Below are positions 36,121 to 46,277 of a DNA stretch of 64,000 nucleotides, in pieces. This stretch comes from an uncultured Gammaproteobacteria bacterium (GTDB taxonomy: Bacteria > Pseudomonadota > Gammaproteobacteria > UBA6429 > Thiohalophilaceae). The stretch lies in NCBI GenBank assembly GCA_937967995.1, contig CALBTB010000009.1, forward strand, positions 620,001-684,000. The letters run 5' to 3'. Under the pieces are notes generated by a model. It searched no databases. It was not told where the DNA came from and worked only from the letters and a program-made list of their open reading frames with translations. How positions within the stretch are numbered: the first letter of the stretch is position 1; the number at the start of each line of letters is the position of its first letter. The translations under genes were made by a program, and so were the position numbers.

Positions 36121-36318
36121 CTATTGTTTGTCGCGCGGTGTGGACAGTAACGTCGTTACCGTACCCGTCAGCAACAGCACAAAGCCTACCGGTACCAGAC
36201 CGATAAACAGTTTGGCATAGTCATCATGGTCCATGAACATGGCGCCAAAGCCGATGATCAGTCCCAGGGCAGTCAGTGCACCTCCAATATAGATGGTCAC
36301 TCTACCAACCTGATGCAT
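36121..36318 (-). CDS. Small membrane protein, 65 residues
   Basis: From the ATG at 36318, with GGAGAGGG just upstream, a 65-codon frame encodes a protein with two membrane helices (VTIYIGGALTALGLIIGFGAM and LFIGLVPVGFVLLLTGTVTTLL) joined by a short acidic loop (MDHDDYAK). The open frame continues upstream through tRNA-Ala, but that part is not coding. It sits between two tRNA genes. Function unknown. Confidence 0.75.
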   Translation of the reverse strand: MHQVGRVTIYIGGALTALGLIIGFGAMFMDHDDYAKLFIGLVPVGFVLLLTGTVTTLLSTPRDKQ

Positions 36319-36380
36319 GTGCCCTCTCCGGGGGCTGATATCGCCCTGCCGAAAATGTCGAACTCTGAAAAACAGAATTC

Positions 36381-36456
<76 letters not shown>

Positions 36457-36548
36457 AATTGGAAAGCCGCGCACTGTACTGAAATCGCGGCCTTGTGTCA
36501 ATCACTCCATTGGATTCGGGTCAATTTTTTTTACTGCGAATCAATCAG

Positions 36549-38228
36549 TTAGCCATTTCCACCGATCTTGGCCCAGGTATCGCGCAGGGTCACGGTGCGG
36601 TTGAACACGCGATGGCTGCTGGAGCTATCCAGATCGGCACAAAAGTAGCCTTCCCGCTCGAACTGATAGCCCACACCGGGCTCTGCCGATGCCAGGCTGG
36701 CCTCCAGCATGCAATTCTCGAGGGTCTGAAGTGAGTCAGGATTGAGCAATTCACGATAGTCCCGCTCCTTATGCGCGTCCGGCTGCGGCACGGAAAACAG
36801 GCGGTCGTATAGGCGCACGGTAGCCGGCACCGCATGGGCCGCGGAGACCCAGTGAATGACACCCTTCACCTTGCGCCCTTCCGGGTTCTTGCCCAGGGTG
36901 TTTTCATCATAACTGCAATGCAGCTCGGTGATATTGCCCTGTGCATCCTTGATAATCTCATCGCAGCGAATCACGTAGGCATTGCGCAGGCGCACTTCCC
37001 CACCGGGAATCAGCCGTTTGTATTTCTTTGGTGGCACTTCTTCAAAGTCACTGCGATCGATATATAACTCACGCGCAAACGGAATCTGGCGTGTACCCAT
37101 TTCCGGTTTTTGTGGGTGATTGGGTGCCTCCAGTTGTTCGGTTTTGTCGGCCGGGTAATTGCTCAGGATGACCTTTAGCGGTTTGAGTACGGCCATGCGA
37201 CGCGGTGCATGTTCGTTGAGGTCTTCACGTATACAGTCTTCCAGTACACCCATTTCGATAATGTTATCCGACTTGGTGACACCAATACGCCGGGCAAACT
37301 CACGGATCGAGGCGGGTGTAAAACCGCGCCGGCGCAATCCGGCGATGGTCGGCATGCGCGGGTCATCCCACGCGGCAACATGTTTTTCTTTTACCAGCTC
37401 GGTAAGCTTGCGCTTGCTCATCACCGTGTATTCGAGATTCAGGCGCGAAAATTCGATCTGCTGTGGATGACACGGCACATCCAGCTGATCCAGAAACCAG
37501 TCATACAATGGACGGTGATCTTCAAACTCCAGCGTACACAGTGAGTGGGTGATACCTTCCAGTGCATCGGAAATACAATGCGTGTAATCGTACATGGGAT
37601 AAATCGACCACTTGTCGCCGGTCTGGTGATGCATGGCACCGCGCCGAATACGATAGATGGTTGGATCGCGTAAATTGATATTCGGCGAGGCCATGTCGAT
37701 TTTGGCACGTAATACCCGGCTGCCATCTTCAAACTCGCCGCTTTTCATGCGCGCAAACAGATCCAGGTTTTCTTCGACGCTGCGATCCCGGTACGGACTG
37801 TTTTTACCCGGCTCCTTCAACGTGCCACGATACTGGCGAATCTCTTCCGCACTTAAATCATCGACGTAAGCCTTACCCTGCTTGATCAGATCCACCGCGT
37901 ATAAATACAGCTTGTCAAAATAATCCGAGGCGTAAAACTGACTGGCCCATTTGTAACCGAGCCACTGCACATCCGCCTTGATGGCCTCGACATATTCGAT
38001 GTCTTCCTTGCTGGGATTGGTGTCATCAAAACGCAGGTTGCAGGTGCCGTTGTAATCTTCGGCAATGCCAAAATTCAGGCAAATGGACTTGGCATGGCCG
38101 ATATGTAAATAGCCATTGGGTTCCGGCGGAAACCGTGTTGCCACCTTGCCGTCGTTTTTACCCGCCGCCAGGTCCTTGTCGATAATCTGGCGAATAAAGT
38201 TCGCCGGCGTTTTTACATCGTCGTTCAT
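36549..38228 (-). CDS. glnS: Glutaminyl-tRNA synthetase
   Basis: 559 residues, normal GlnRS length. Class I signatures PPEPNGYLHIGHAKSI (HIGH) and VMSKRKL (KMSKS-like) are visible, as are the GlnRS-specific anticodon-binding beta-barrel blocks (ELYIDRSDFEEVPPKKYKRL). It charges tRNA-Gln. Its ATG overlaps the gltX stop by 4 bp (ATGA), so the two synthetases are translated from one message. Confidence 0.97.
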   Translation of the reverse strand: MNDDVKTPANFIRQIIDKDLAAGKNDGKVATRFPPEPNGYLHIGHAKSICLNFGIAEDYNGTCNLRFDDTNPSKEDIEYVEAIKADVQWLGYKWASQFYASDYFDKLYLYAVDLIKQGKAYVDDLSAEEIRQYRGTLKEPGKNSPYRDRSVEENLDLFARMKSGEFEDGSRVLRAKIDMASPNINLRDPTIYRIRRGAMHHQTGDKWSIYPMYDYTHCISDALEGITHSLCTLEFEDHRPLYDWFLDQLDVPCHPQQIEFSRLNLEYTVMSKRKLTELVKEKHVAAWDDPRMPTIAGLRRRGFTPASIREFARRIGVTKSDNIIEMGVLEDCIREDLNEHAPRRMAVLKPLKVILSNYPADKTEQLEAPNHPQKPEMGTRQIPFARELYIDRSDFEEVPPKKYKRLIPGGEVRLRNAYVIRCDEIIKDAQGNITELHCSYDENTLGKNPEGRKVKGVIHWVSAAHAVPATVRLYDRLFSVPQPDAHKERDYRELLNPDSLQTLENCMLEASLASAEPGVGYQFEREGYFCADLDSSSSHRVFNRTVTLRDTWAKIGGNG

Positions 38229-39631
38229 GAATTTATATATTCCAGTGCCATGTCGATGCGTATCAGGGTACGCGCCTTGCCCAGTAAATAAATCGTCAGG
38301 TCCAGTGACGGCGACGGTGTTCCACCGGTCACGGCAAGACGTAACGGCATACCGACTTTACCCATCTTGAGTGCCAGTTCTTCTGCCGTTCCATGAATAA
38401 TCGCGTGAATCGTTTCCTGATCCCAGTCTGCGTCTGCCAGATCAAACAGTTTCTGTTTGATTTTTTCCAGTGGTGCGGCCGCTTCCGGTTTGAGCTGTTT
38501 TTTTGCCAGCTTTTCGTCATAGGCGGAAAAATCTTTATAAAAGAAGGCGCAGATGTCCGCCAGTTCTTTTAAGGTCTGGGCACGCTCGCGTTGTGCCTTG
38601 ATTACTTCGAGAATATCCGGTCCCTGACTTGGATCAATATCCAGCCTGCCCAGATGATAGCTTAAATGGTGCGCGATATGGGCCGGGTCGGATTCCTTTA
38701 GATATTGCTGGTTCAGCCACAACAACTTGCTCGGATTGATGCTCGAGGCGGAATGATTGACGTTCTTGATATCAAACAGCGTGAGTAATTCATCCAGTGA
38801 AAAGATTTCCTGATCGCCGTGTGACCAGCCAAGCCGCGCCAGGTAATTGATCAGTGCTTCAGGCAGAAACCCCTGTTCACGGTACTGAATCACGCTGACG
38901 GACTCACCATGCACACGTTTGGACAGTTTGGCCCCGTCTTCTGCCAGGATCATGGGAACATGGGCATACACCGGAACCGGTGCATTCATGGCAGTCAAAA
39001 TATTGATCTGGCGCGGTGTGTTATTGAGATGATCATCACCACGAATGACATGGGTGATATTCATGTCCATGTCATCCACCACCACGGTTAAATTGTAAGT
39101 CGGTGAACCGTCCGTGCGCTGAATAATCAGATCATCCAGTTCCGCATTCTGAATCACGACACGACCGCGAATCAAATCATCGATCACAACCTGACCATCG
39201 AGTGGATTTTTAAACCGAATCACGTGCGGTTCATCGGCGCTGATATCCTTATTCCGACAGCAACCATCGTAGCGCGGCTTTTGTTTGTTCGCCATCTGTT
39301 GCTCACGTAATGTATCGAGTCGTTCACGACTGCAGTTACAGCGGTAAGCATGCCCCTGTTGCATCAGGGTGTTAATTACTTCTTTATAGCGATCAAAACG
39401 GTGTGTCTGGTAAAACGGCCCTTCATCGTAATCCAGACCCAGCCAGGTCATGCCTTCCAGGATCGCATTCACCGATTCCTGCGTCGAACGCTCCAGGTCC
39501 GTATCTTCAATACGTAAAACAAACTGGCCACCGTGCTTGCGCGCATACAGCCAGGAAAACAGTGCCGTACGGGCACCGCCGATATGCAGATAGCCGGTCG
39601 GGCTGGGTGCAAAACGGGTACGAACACTCAT
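38225..39631 (-). CDS. gltX: Glutamyl-tRNA synthetase
   Basis: 468 residues from the ATG at 39631 (AGAGGT 9 bp upstream; a TTG at 39637 is too near that site). The start MSVRTRFAPSPTGYLHIGGARTAL carries the class I HIGH motif; KLSKRHG-like KLSKRVHG is the KMSKS motif; a Cys-containing insertion (CNCSRERL ... CCRNKD) fits the GluRS zinc region. It charges tRNA-Glu. With glnS present, the organism makes Gln-tRNA directly. First gene of the gltX-glnS pair. Confidence 0.97.
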   Translation of the reverse strand: MSVRTRFAPSPTGYLHIGGARTALFSWLYARKHGGQFVLRIEDTDLERSTQESVNAILEGMTWLGLDYDEGPFYQTHRFDRYKEVINTLMQQGHAYRCNCSRERLDTLREQQMANKQKPRYDGCCRNKDISADEPHVIRFKNPLDGQVVIDDLIRGRVVIQNAELDDLIIQRTDGSPTYNLTVVVDDMDMNITHVIRGDDHLNNTPRQINILTAMNAPVPVYAHVPMILAEDGAKLSKRVHGESVSVIQYREQGFLPEALINYLARLGWSHGDQEIFSLDELLTLFDIKNVNHSASSINPSKLLWLNQQYLKESDPAHIAHHLSYHLGRLDIDPSQGPDILEVIKAQRERAQTLKELADICAFFYKDFSAYDEKLAKKQLKPEAAAPLEKIKQKLFDLADADWDQETIHAIIHGTAEELALKMGKVGMPLRLAVTGGTPSPSLDLTIYLLGKARTLIRIDMALEYINS

Positions 39632-39754
39632 ACGCAACTGACCTCTGATTTAAACCACACGGACACAGAGCTAATTGATGTTGTAAACGCGTGGCTTTGT
39701 AAATTTAATCGACTCACAATTACGTCTCACAAATAAAGTAATTTCAAATATCAA

Positions 39755-41713
39755 TCAGGACTGCTTTTGTTCGATAAACGCGGCCAGCTCGGCAATCGTC
39801 TGGTGTTCAAACATATCCGTTACATCCACAATGCCAGGGTAGATTTCATCGATTTCCTGATGAATTTCCGTCAGGCTCAATGAACTGATACCGGTTTCGA
39901 AAAAGTTATCATCAATGTCGACCTGTTTGTCTTTAATGACATTGTCGAACAGCTGCTTGATGCGAAACTGGGTATCGGTCAGGTCACCCTGATGTTGTGC
40001 ATGTGCCGCCTGGATGTGTTGTTCGATCTCTGCCAGCACCGCATCATACTCACCATTTATATAGGCATCACCCAGCAATCGACGCTGCAGTTTACCACTG
40101 GTGGTCTTGGGAATCCGTTGTACCGGAATCACATGCGCCACCTCCAGGCCGGTCTGTTCATTAATGTGCCGTGTCACGTCACGCACGATACCGATAAAAT
40201 CTTTAATGTCACCACGAAACAGGATAAACACCAGCAATGTATCGGCATCCGAATTGGGCTGACGAACACCGTAAGCCACGACTTTACCCAGCTCCAGTTC
40301 CTGCAGTTGCAGCGCGACAGCTTCAATGTCGTGCGGATAATAATTCAGGCCATTGGAAAAAATGATATCTTTTTCACGACCGGTTATGACCAGTTCATTC
40401 TCGTCGTTTAGAAAACCAAGGTCGCCGGTGTTTAACCAGCCATCACCGGTCAACGCAACTTTGTTGGCCTCATCGTCGAGATAATACCCTTCTGTCACTG
40501 ACGGCCCCTTGATCTGCACCAGGCCGATGTGATTTGGCGGCAGGCTGGCATTCATCTCGTCGGTAATCTTGATTTGCATGTCTTTTACCGCCGGGCCTTC
40601 AACAGCAAAGCCAACCGCGTCGGGATGATCTGCATCGACAAGACGTACTGCATCGCCCATTAACATGGCATGGCGATCAACATACGTGGCGCGGTAGGGT
40701 TCGCCCTGCTTTGGAAACGCCACCGCCAGCGTGGCTTCAGCCAGGCCATACACAGTAAACATGGCTTCGCGCGGTAATCCACAGGGTGCCAATGTCGAAA
40801 TAAACTGCTCACACAGATCCACCGAAATCGGCTCTGCGCCATTATAAATAACGCGCACATGCGACAGGTCAATGCTATCCAGTGGTTTGTTCTTTAACGC
40901 CTTGAGATAATGCTTGTAACCAAAGTTCGGCGAACAGGTTACGGTGGCTTTCATTTCACTGACCTTTTCCATCCACAGTAACGGTCGACGACTGAACAGA
41001 TCGGTCGGCATCAGGCATTGCGACATGCCCACCGCAATCATGTTGAGGTGAAAACCCAGCAGACCCATGTCATGTGTCAGCGGCATCCAGCTCAGGCTGA
41101 TGTCATTTGGCGTGTAATTGGCCCCGACCGCAATGGCGTTGAGATTGGTGAGAATATTTTTATGCGTCAGCACCACACCTTTGGGCTCACTGGTGGAACC
41201 GGAGGAAAACTGAATAAAGGCCGTATCCGATGCTTGTGGTGTGTGTGGCTGACCACGCTGATCGTGATCGTCCATCAGGTCGGCAATCAGGGTTTTGCTT
41301 TTGACCACCTGCAGCGATTCATGTAGATGAGTATGTTCGGCAAACTTTGACAGGCGATCCAGTGTGTCCTGGCTGGTAAACAAATACGGGCGTTCGAGCT
41401 TGTTAAAAATGCGAAACAGCTTACCGCGATGCTCGTCACTGATACCGACTGCAACCGGCACCGGCACGATGCCACCCAATAAGCAGGCCCAGAAGACTTC
41501 CACAAAAGTCTGGTTGTCTTTATGCAGAATGATCAACTGATCACCGGGCGACAGGCCGGCTTCCTGCAGATCAAACAACAGCATGGCTGCCCTGTCCGCC
41601 AGTTGCGCATAACTCAGTTGACGGTGATTCTGTTTCCCCTCGATAAAGGTGACCCAGCGATCACTGTCCGTCTGCGCCAGTAGCGCTGCATTGAGTGTCT
41701 GGTGTTCGATCAT
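39755..41713 (-). CDS. Fatty-acyl-AMP ligase with C-terminal acyl carrier domain
   Basis: 652 residues. An adenylate-forming domain (residues about 10-560) shows SSGSTSEPKGVVLTHKN (ATP loop), YGLAEATLAVAF, GDGWLNTGDLGFL and the lysine motif KTTSGKLQR. The sequence is of the fatty-acyl-AMP ligase type (for example YNGAEPI). The last 80 residues form an ACP with the phosphopantetheine Ser in DNFFETGISSLSL. The protein should activate a carboxylic acid as acyl-AMP and load it on its own carrier. It starts 3 bp after the P450 stop, so they share an operon. Product unknown. Confidence 0.88.
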   Translation of the reverse strand: MIEHQTLNAALLAQTDSDRWVTFIEGKQNHRQLSYAQLADRAAMLLFDLQEAGLSPGDQLIILHKDNQTFVEVFWACLLGGIVPVPVAVGISDEHRGKLFRIFNKLERPYLFTSQDTLDRLSKFAEHTHLHESLQVVKSKTLIADLMDDHDQRGQPHTPQASDTAFIQFSSGSTSEPKGVVLTHKNILTNLNAIAVGANYTPNDISLSWMPLTHDMGLLGFHLNMIAVGMSQCLMPTDLFSRRPLLWMEKVSEMKATVTCSPNFGYKHYLKALKNKPLDSIDLSHVRVIYNGAEPISVDLCEQFISTLAPCGLPREAMFTVYGLAEATLAVAFPKQGEPYRATYVDRHAMLMGDAVRLVDADHPDAVGFAVEGPAVKDMQIKITDEMNASLPPNHIGLVQIKGPSVTEGYYLDDEANKVALTGDGWLNTGDLGFLNDENELVITGREKDIIFSNGLNYYPHDIEAVALQLQELELGKVVAYGVRQPNSDADTLLVFILFRGDIKDFIGIVRDVTRHINEQTGLEVAHVIPVQRIPKTTSGKLQRRLLGDAYINGEYDAVLAEIEQHIQAAHAQHQGDLTDTQFRIKQLFDNVIKDKQVDIDDNFFETGISSLSLTEIHQEIDEIYPGIVDVTDMFEHQTIAELAAFIEQKQS

Positions 41714-41716
41714 GGT

Positions 41717-43024
41717 TTAATCACGTATCTGCAATTGCATATTGATTGGATGTCGTGTCCGTAAATTGATTTCGGGCGCCAATTCTACCGGATGGTCAGC
41801 CACATGTGTCATTTTAAAATGCCGGCACATCAGGCCAAAGTGAATCTGGGTTTCAACGATGCCGAAGAAATCGCCGATGCAACGCCGTGGCCCGGCTGAA
41901 AAGGGAATATAGGCCTGTTTGTGCCGTTGCTTTACCGCTTCGGGAGTAAAACGCTGCGGATCAAACTTTTCCGGCTCCGGCCAGATATCCTCACGGCGAT
42001 GCAGGTAATACGGTGAGATAAAAATATCCATGCCGGGCGTTACATCATATTCACCCAGCTTGTCCGGTTTGATCGCCTTTCGCGTATACAGCCAGACCGG
42101 CGGATATAATCGCAGCACTTCTTCGACGACCTGCCGTGTATAGGCCAGTTGGTCAATATGTTCGAATCCCGGCACCTGTTCATAGCTCGCTGCGTCGACC
42201 TCGGCGTGTAACCGTGCTTCCACTTCCGGGTGTTGCGACAGGCGATACCAGACCCAGTTCATGGTGGTGGCACTGGTTTCTGAACCGGCTACAATCAGGG
42301 TCATGATTTCATCAATCATCTCCTTGTCGGTCATCGGTTCACCACTGTCCTTGTCCCGCGCCTGAATGAAGACATTCAGAAAATCATCCAGTGTATTCGC
42401 CGGCTGTTTACGCCGCTGTGCAATAATGTCGCCCACCAGTTGGGTCAGGGCGCGGAATTTCACTGCCAGCTTCAGGTCCCGGGCAGATGTATCGGTCAGA
42501 ATCGCAAACGGATTATGGCCGGCATCGGCCAGCACGCGATCCATGTCCTCACTAAACAACGCACGCAGAATAATATTCAGTGCCAGTTCGTTGGTCACAT
42601 CCGTGATATTGATGACGGCCTGCTGTCTGGCCAGGTTATGCCACTTCTCCAGTAATTGCAGGTTGAGCTGTTTCATCTGGCCGGCCAGTCGCGCGATCAT
42701 GTCACGGCTAAATGCCGGTTGAATCATGCGCCGTTGTTTACGCCAGAAGGGTCCGTCACTGGTAATGATGCCGTTACCCAGCAACATCTTGACGCGCTCA
42801 AAGCCCACGCCTTTTTGATAGGCCTCGTGGTTACTGACCAGAATGCGCTTCAGGTAGTCCGGGTGGTTGACGAACAGTGCCGGTTCCTTGCGTTTGACCG
42901 GCTGCAGTGAAAACATCTCTGGCCAGGTTTTTACCCAGGGTTGCAGGTCGTGAAAACTCTCTGCGGTAGTATTCAGATCGTAAGGGGTGTCCGGGCCGGG
43001 AGGTAAATAAGGTGCTGTGCTCAT
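41717..43024 (-). CDS. Cytochrome P450
   Basis: 435 residues from the ATG at 43024 (MSTAPYLPPGPDTPYDL, the usual proline-rich P450 opening); the frame extends to 43255 but that part is not protein-like. The oxygen-binding helix AGSETSATTMNW, the ExxR motif EEVLRLYPP and the heme-ligand loop FSAGPRRCIGDFFG are intact. No membrane anchor is evident. Paired in operon with the acyl-AMP ligase/ACP, suggesting oxidation of an acyl chain, possibly carrier-bound; that is inference. No redox-partner gene is adjacent. Confidence 0.93.
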   Translation of the reverse strand: MSTAPYLPPGPDTPYDLNTTAESFHDLQPWVKTWPEMFSLQPVKRKEPALFVNHPDYLKRILVSNHEAYQKGVGFERVKMLLGNGIITSDGPFWRKQRRMIQPAFSRDMIARLAGQMKQLNLQLLEKWHNLARQQAVINITDVTNELALNIILRALFSEDMDRVLADAGHNPFAILTDTSARDLKLAVKFRALTQLVGDIIAQRRKQPANTLDDFLNVFIQARDKDSGEPMTDKEMIDEIMTLIVAGSETSATTMNWVWYRLSQHPEVEARLHAEVDAASYEQVPGFEHIDQLAYTRQVVEEVLRLYPPVWLYTRKAIKPDKLGEYDVTPGMDIFISPYYLHRREDIWPEPEKFDPQRFTPEAVKQRHKQAYIPFSAGPRRCIGDFFGIVETQIHFGLMCRHFKMTHVADHPVELAPEINLRTRHPINMQLQIRD

Positions 43025-43118
43025 AAAATATCTCAAATCGTCGCAAAGTGTACTACAGCCCGGCTGGCATGATAAAGTATTCTTATTATATACGTAGTAA
43101 CAGGGAACCAAGACAGCC

Positions 43119-43802
43119 ATGCGCAGCATGACGTTCAAACGCCGGTTGACGTACGCCATCCTCACACCGGTGATTCGCCTGATTCTGTTTTTCATCTGGC
43201 GCACCTGCCGGGTAGTTCGTATTGAAGGCGAGCAGCATATTGAATCAATTCTCAAACAGGGGCGACCCTGTATTCCCTGTTACTGGCATCAGCACCACCT
43301 GTTTTGCAGCTGGTATATGCGGCAGTTGATTAAACGCGGTTTGAAAGTCGGATTTCTGATCAGCCCATCCGTCGACGGCGAAATTCCGGCCCGTCTGGCA
43401 CGTAGCTGGGGCGCGGAAGTCATTCGTGGTTCCACCACCCGTACCGGTGCCCAGGCCATGCGTGATATGTTTAACATCGTCGTCAAACAGGGTATCTCCC
43501 CTGTTTCCACCTCCGATGGACCACAGGGACCGATTTATCAGTTCAAGGCCGGCGATATCCTGCTGGCCCAGTTTACCCAGGCGCCGTTACTTCCGCTGGC
43601 TTATGCCGCACAACGCTACTGGCAATTAAAATCCTGGGATCGGTTTATGATTCCCAAACCCTTCTCGCGCATCGCCATTGTGGTGGGCAAACCGGTGACG
43701 ATTGAAAAAAACCTGCACCAGGATGATCTGGAAGAGCGACGGCTGGCAATGGAAAATGCACTTAATTCGATCACGGATAAAGCCAGCGCCCTGTTAAATT
43801 AA
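43119..43802 (+). CDS. DUF374 lysophospholipid acyltransferase-like protein
   Basis: 227 residues with an N-terminal membrane helix (AILTPVIRLILFFIWRT) and DUF374 blocks: PCIPCYWHQHHLF, GFLISPSVDGEIPARLARSWG, STTRTGAQAM and STSDGPQGPIYQFKAG. These correspond to an HxxxxD-related acyltransferase family. Divergent from the P450 / acyl-AMP ligase operon across about 95 bp, so all three may act in one lipid pathway. Confidence 0.88.
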   Translation: MRSMTFKRRLTYAILTPVIRLILFFIWRTCRVVRIEGEQHIESILKQGRPCIPCYWHQHHLFCSWYMRQLIKRGLKVGFLISPSVDGEIPARLARSWGAEVIRGSTTRTGAQAMRDMFNIVVKQGISPVSTSDGPQGPIYQFKAGDILLAQFTQAPLLPLAYAAQRYWQLKSWDRFMIPKPFSRIAIVVGKPVTIEKNLHQDDLEERRLAMENALNSITDKASALLN

Positions 43803-43884
43803 TCTTTTTATTTACTGTTTGCACTTGCAACTTGACTCTTATAACGTAACCACTACTGTAATGGTTTTATAAAGAGGACATGTT

Positions 43885-44793
43885 ATGCGAATCGCCATTG
43901 TCGGTCTGGGTAAGATGGGTGCAAACATGGCACGCCGCCTGTGCCGGGGTGGTATCGAGGTGGTTGGCTATAACCGTTCCGCGGATATCGTTAAACAACT
44001 GGTTAGTGAAGAAGGCCTGATCGCAGCCACGTCACTTGAGGATGTCGTTAAGCAGTTAACCCCGCCCAGACTGGTCTGGCTGATGTTACCGTCCGGTGAT
44101 GTCACACAAACACATATCGAAACATTCAGCACGCTGCTCGATAAAGGTGATGTATTGATCGATGGCGGCAACGCCAATTACCAGGACAGTCAGCGACGCG
44201 GCCAGTTGCTCAGCGAAAAAGGTATCGGGTTTATCGATGCCGGTACATCCGGAGGTGTGTGGGGGCTGGATAACGGCTATTGCCTGATGGTGGGTGGCGA
44301 AACCGGGCACGTCAAACACCTCGAACCTGTCATGAAAGTCCTCGCCCCCTCTGCTGAACATGGCTGGGCACACGTCGGCCCGGTCGGTGCCGGCCATTTT
44401 ACCAAGATGATTCATAACGGCATTGAATACGGCATGATGCAGGCCTATGCCGAAGGCCTGACGCTGTTAAAAAACAAAACCGACTTTAATCTGGACCTGG
44501 CTCAGATTACTGAACTATGGCGACACGGATCAGTCGTACGTAGCTGGTTACTGGATCTGTGCGCCGAGTTTCTGGAACAGGATCAGGACTTCAGGGACAT
44601 CGCACCCTATGTAGCCGATTCCGGTGAAGGGCGCTGGACCGTGGAAGAAAGTATTAAACAGGGTGTCGCCACGCCGGTACTGGCACTGGCTTTACACATG
44701 CGTTTCGCCAGCCAGGACGAAGATGGTTACACCAACAAATTACTCGCCATGATGCGAAATGCATTTGGCGGCCATGCTATCAAGGATAAGTAA
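43885..44793 (+). CDS. gnd: 6-phosphogluconate dehydrogenase (short form)
   Basis: 302 residues: N-terminal Rossmann IAIVGLGKMGANMARRL, the signature GGNANYQDSQRRG, GTSGGVWGLDNGYCLMVGG and the active-site KMIHNGIEYGMMQAYAEG. The short length is that of the GndA/YqeC-type enzyme rather than the 470-residue form. It converts 6-phosphogluconate to ribulose 5-phosphate. AGAGGA lies before the ATG; the stop overlaps zwf by one base. Confidence 0.96.
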   Translation: MRIAIVGLGKMGANMARRLCRGGIEVVGYNRSADIVKQLVSEEGLIAATSLEDVVKQLTPPRLVWLMLPSGDVTQTHIETFSTLLDKGDVLIDGGNANYQDSQRRGQLLSEKGIGFIDAGTSGGVWGLDNGYCLMVGGETGHVKHLEPVMKVLAPSAEHGWAHVGPVGAGHFTKMIHNGIEYGMMQAYAEGLTLLKNKTDFNLDLAQITELWRHGSVVRSWLLDLCAEFLEQDQDFRDIAPYVADSGEGRWTVEESIKQGVATPVLALALHMRFASQDEDGYTNKLLAMMRNAFGGHAIKDK

Positions 44794-46277
44794 TGGCAAA
44801 AGAACCGAGTACGTTTATTGTTTTTGGTGCAACGGGTAACCTGGCCCGCACCAAACTATTGCCGGCCATGTATCACCTGGAAGAATCCGGCCATATACCG
44901 GACGGCACGGCGATCATCAACTTCAGTCGCCGAAATATGACCGACGATGAATGGCGCGCCGAAATTCAACGCCTGCTCGATGATCGTGCCCGTGGTGGAA
45001 TCAATGCCGAAGTGGCTGATCGACTCTGCAAACGAATGCACATGGTAACCGGTGACATGACTGACCCGGAGTCCCTGCGCGGCATCGGGGATTATCTCGA
45101 CAAGCACCCAAATATTCCAAAGAATCTGATTTTCTACATGGCCATTCCACCGGATTTTTATGCCGGCGTAGCAAAAGCATTAGGCGAAGCCGGACTGCAT
45201 CATGGCGAAGATGGCTGGCGGCGAATCGTGATCGAAAAACCATTTGGTTACGACGTGCAAAGTGCCAGGGTGCTGGATGATCATCTGCACAAGTATTTTC
45301 ATGAGGACCAGATTTTCCGTATCGATCATTACCTGGGTAAATCGATGGTGCAAAACGTGCTGGTTTTCCGTTTTGCCAACCTGATGCTGGAACCCTTGTG
45401 GAACCGCAATTACATCGACCATATTCAGATTACGCACTCGGAAACCCAGGGGATCGGCAATCGTGCGCCCTACTACGATCGCGCCGGCGCACTACGCGAC
45501 ATGCTGCAAAGCCATTTATTACAGATGCTCACCCTGGTCGCCATGGAACCCCCCGCCAGCCTGGATGCCGAATCTCTGCGGGATGAAAAAGTGAAAGTGT
45601 TAAAATCCATACGCCCGATTCCCAAGCGTGCTGTGAATGCACACGCATTTCGCGCCCAGTATGCGGCCGGCGTGGTCGATGGTGAAAAAGTCGGTGGTTA
45701 TCTCGATGAACCCAATGTGCCATCCGGTAGTGTGACGGAAACCTACGCCTCGATGAAACTTTACATCGATAACTGGCGCTGGCGTAATGTCGCGTTTTAC
45801 CTGCGTACCGGTAAACGCATGGAACAAAACAGTTCGGTTATCAGTATTCGTTTCAAACATCCACCGCAACAGTTGTTTCGAAAAACCCAGATCGAACAAC
45901 TGGAACCCAACTGGATCGTGCTGGGCATTCAGCCCAATGAATGCCTGCGCATGGAACTGCAGGTGAAGGAACCGGGACTGGAACTGGCCAATCACACCAC
46001 GCGGCTGGATGCCAGTTATTGCGGTACCTCCGCCGTCAACCTCGATGCGTACGAAGCCCTGTTACTGGATGTCATTGAAAACGACTGCTCGTTGTTCCTG
46101 CGCTTTGATGAAATTCATTACGCCTGGGAAGTGGTCGACCCGGTACTCAGCGCCTGGGATTCGGAACAGGATTTCATTCAGACTTACCCGGCTGGTAGCT
46201 GGGGCCCGGATGACAGCAAGTTATTTGATCGTGGTGATCAGTACTGGCGTAATTCGATCGACGAAATCAATAATTAA
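44793..46277 (+). CDS. zwf: Glucose-6-phosphate 1-dehydrogenase
   Basis: 494 residues, normal length. Nucleotide motif FGATGNLARTKLLPAMYHL and the active-site RIDHYLGKSMVQNVLVFRFAN are present, as is the EKPFGYD block. First step of the oxidative pentose phosphate pathway. It begins at TAATG overlapping gnd and ends directly at the convergent glk stop. Confidence 0.97.
   Translation: MAKEPSTFIVFGATGNLARTKLLPAMYHLEESGHIPDGTAIINFSRRNMTDDEWRAEIQRLLDDRARGGINAEVADRLCKRMHMVTGDMTDPESLRGIGDYLDKHPNIPKNLIFYMAIPPDFYAGVAKALGEAGLHHGEDGWRRIVIEKPFGYDVQSARVLDDHLHKYFHEDQIFRIDHYLGKSMVQNVLVFRFANLMLEPLWNRNYIDHIQITHSETQGIGNRAPYYDRAGALRDMLQSHLLQMLTLVAMEPPASLDAESLRDEKVKVLKSIRPIPKRAVNAHAFRAQYAAGVVDGEKVGGYLDEPNVPSGSVTETYASMKLYIDNWRWRNVAFYLRTGKRMEQNSSVISIRFKHPPQQLFRKTQIEQLEPNWIVLGIQPNECLRMELQVKEPGLELANHTTRLDASYCGTSAVNLDAYEALLLDVIENDCSLFLRFDEIHYAWEVVDPVLSAWDSEQDFIQTYPAGSWGPDDSKLFDRGDQYWRNSIDEINN

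Noticed and set aside
43025..43255. N-terminal extension of the P450
   Set aside because: Arg/Cys-rich, overlaps the divergent acyltransferase gene, and P450s begin near MSTAPYLPPG.
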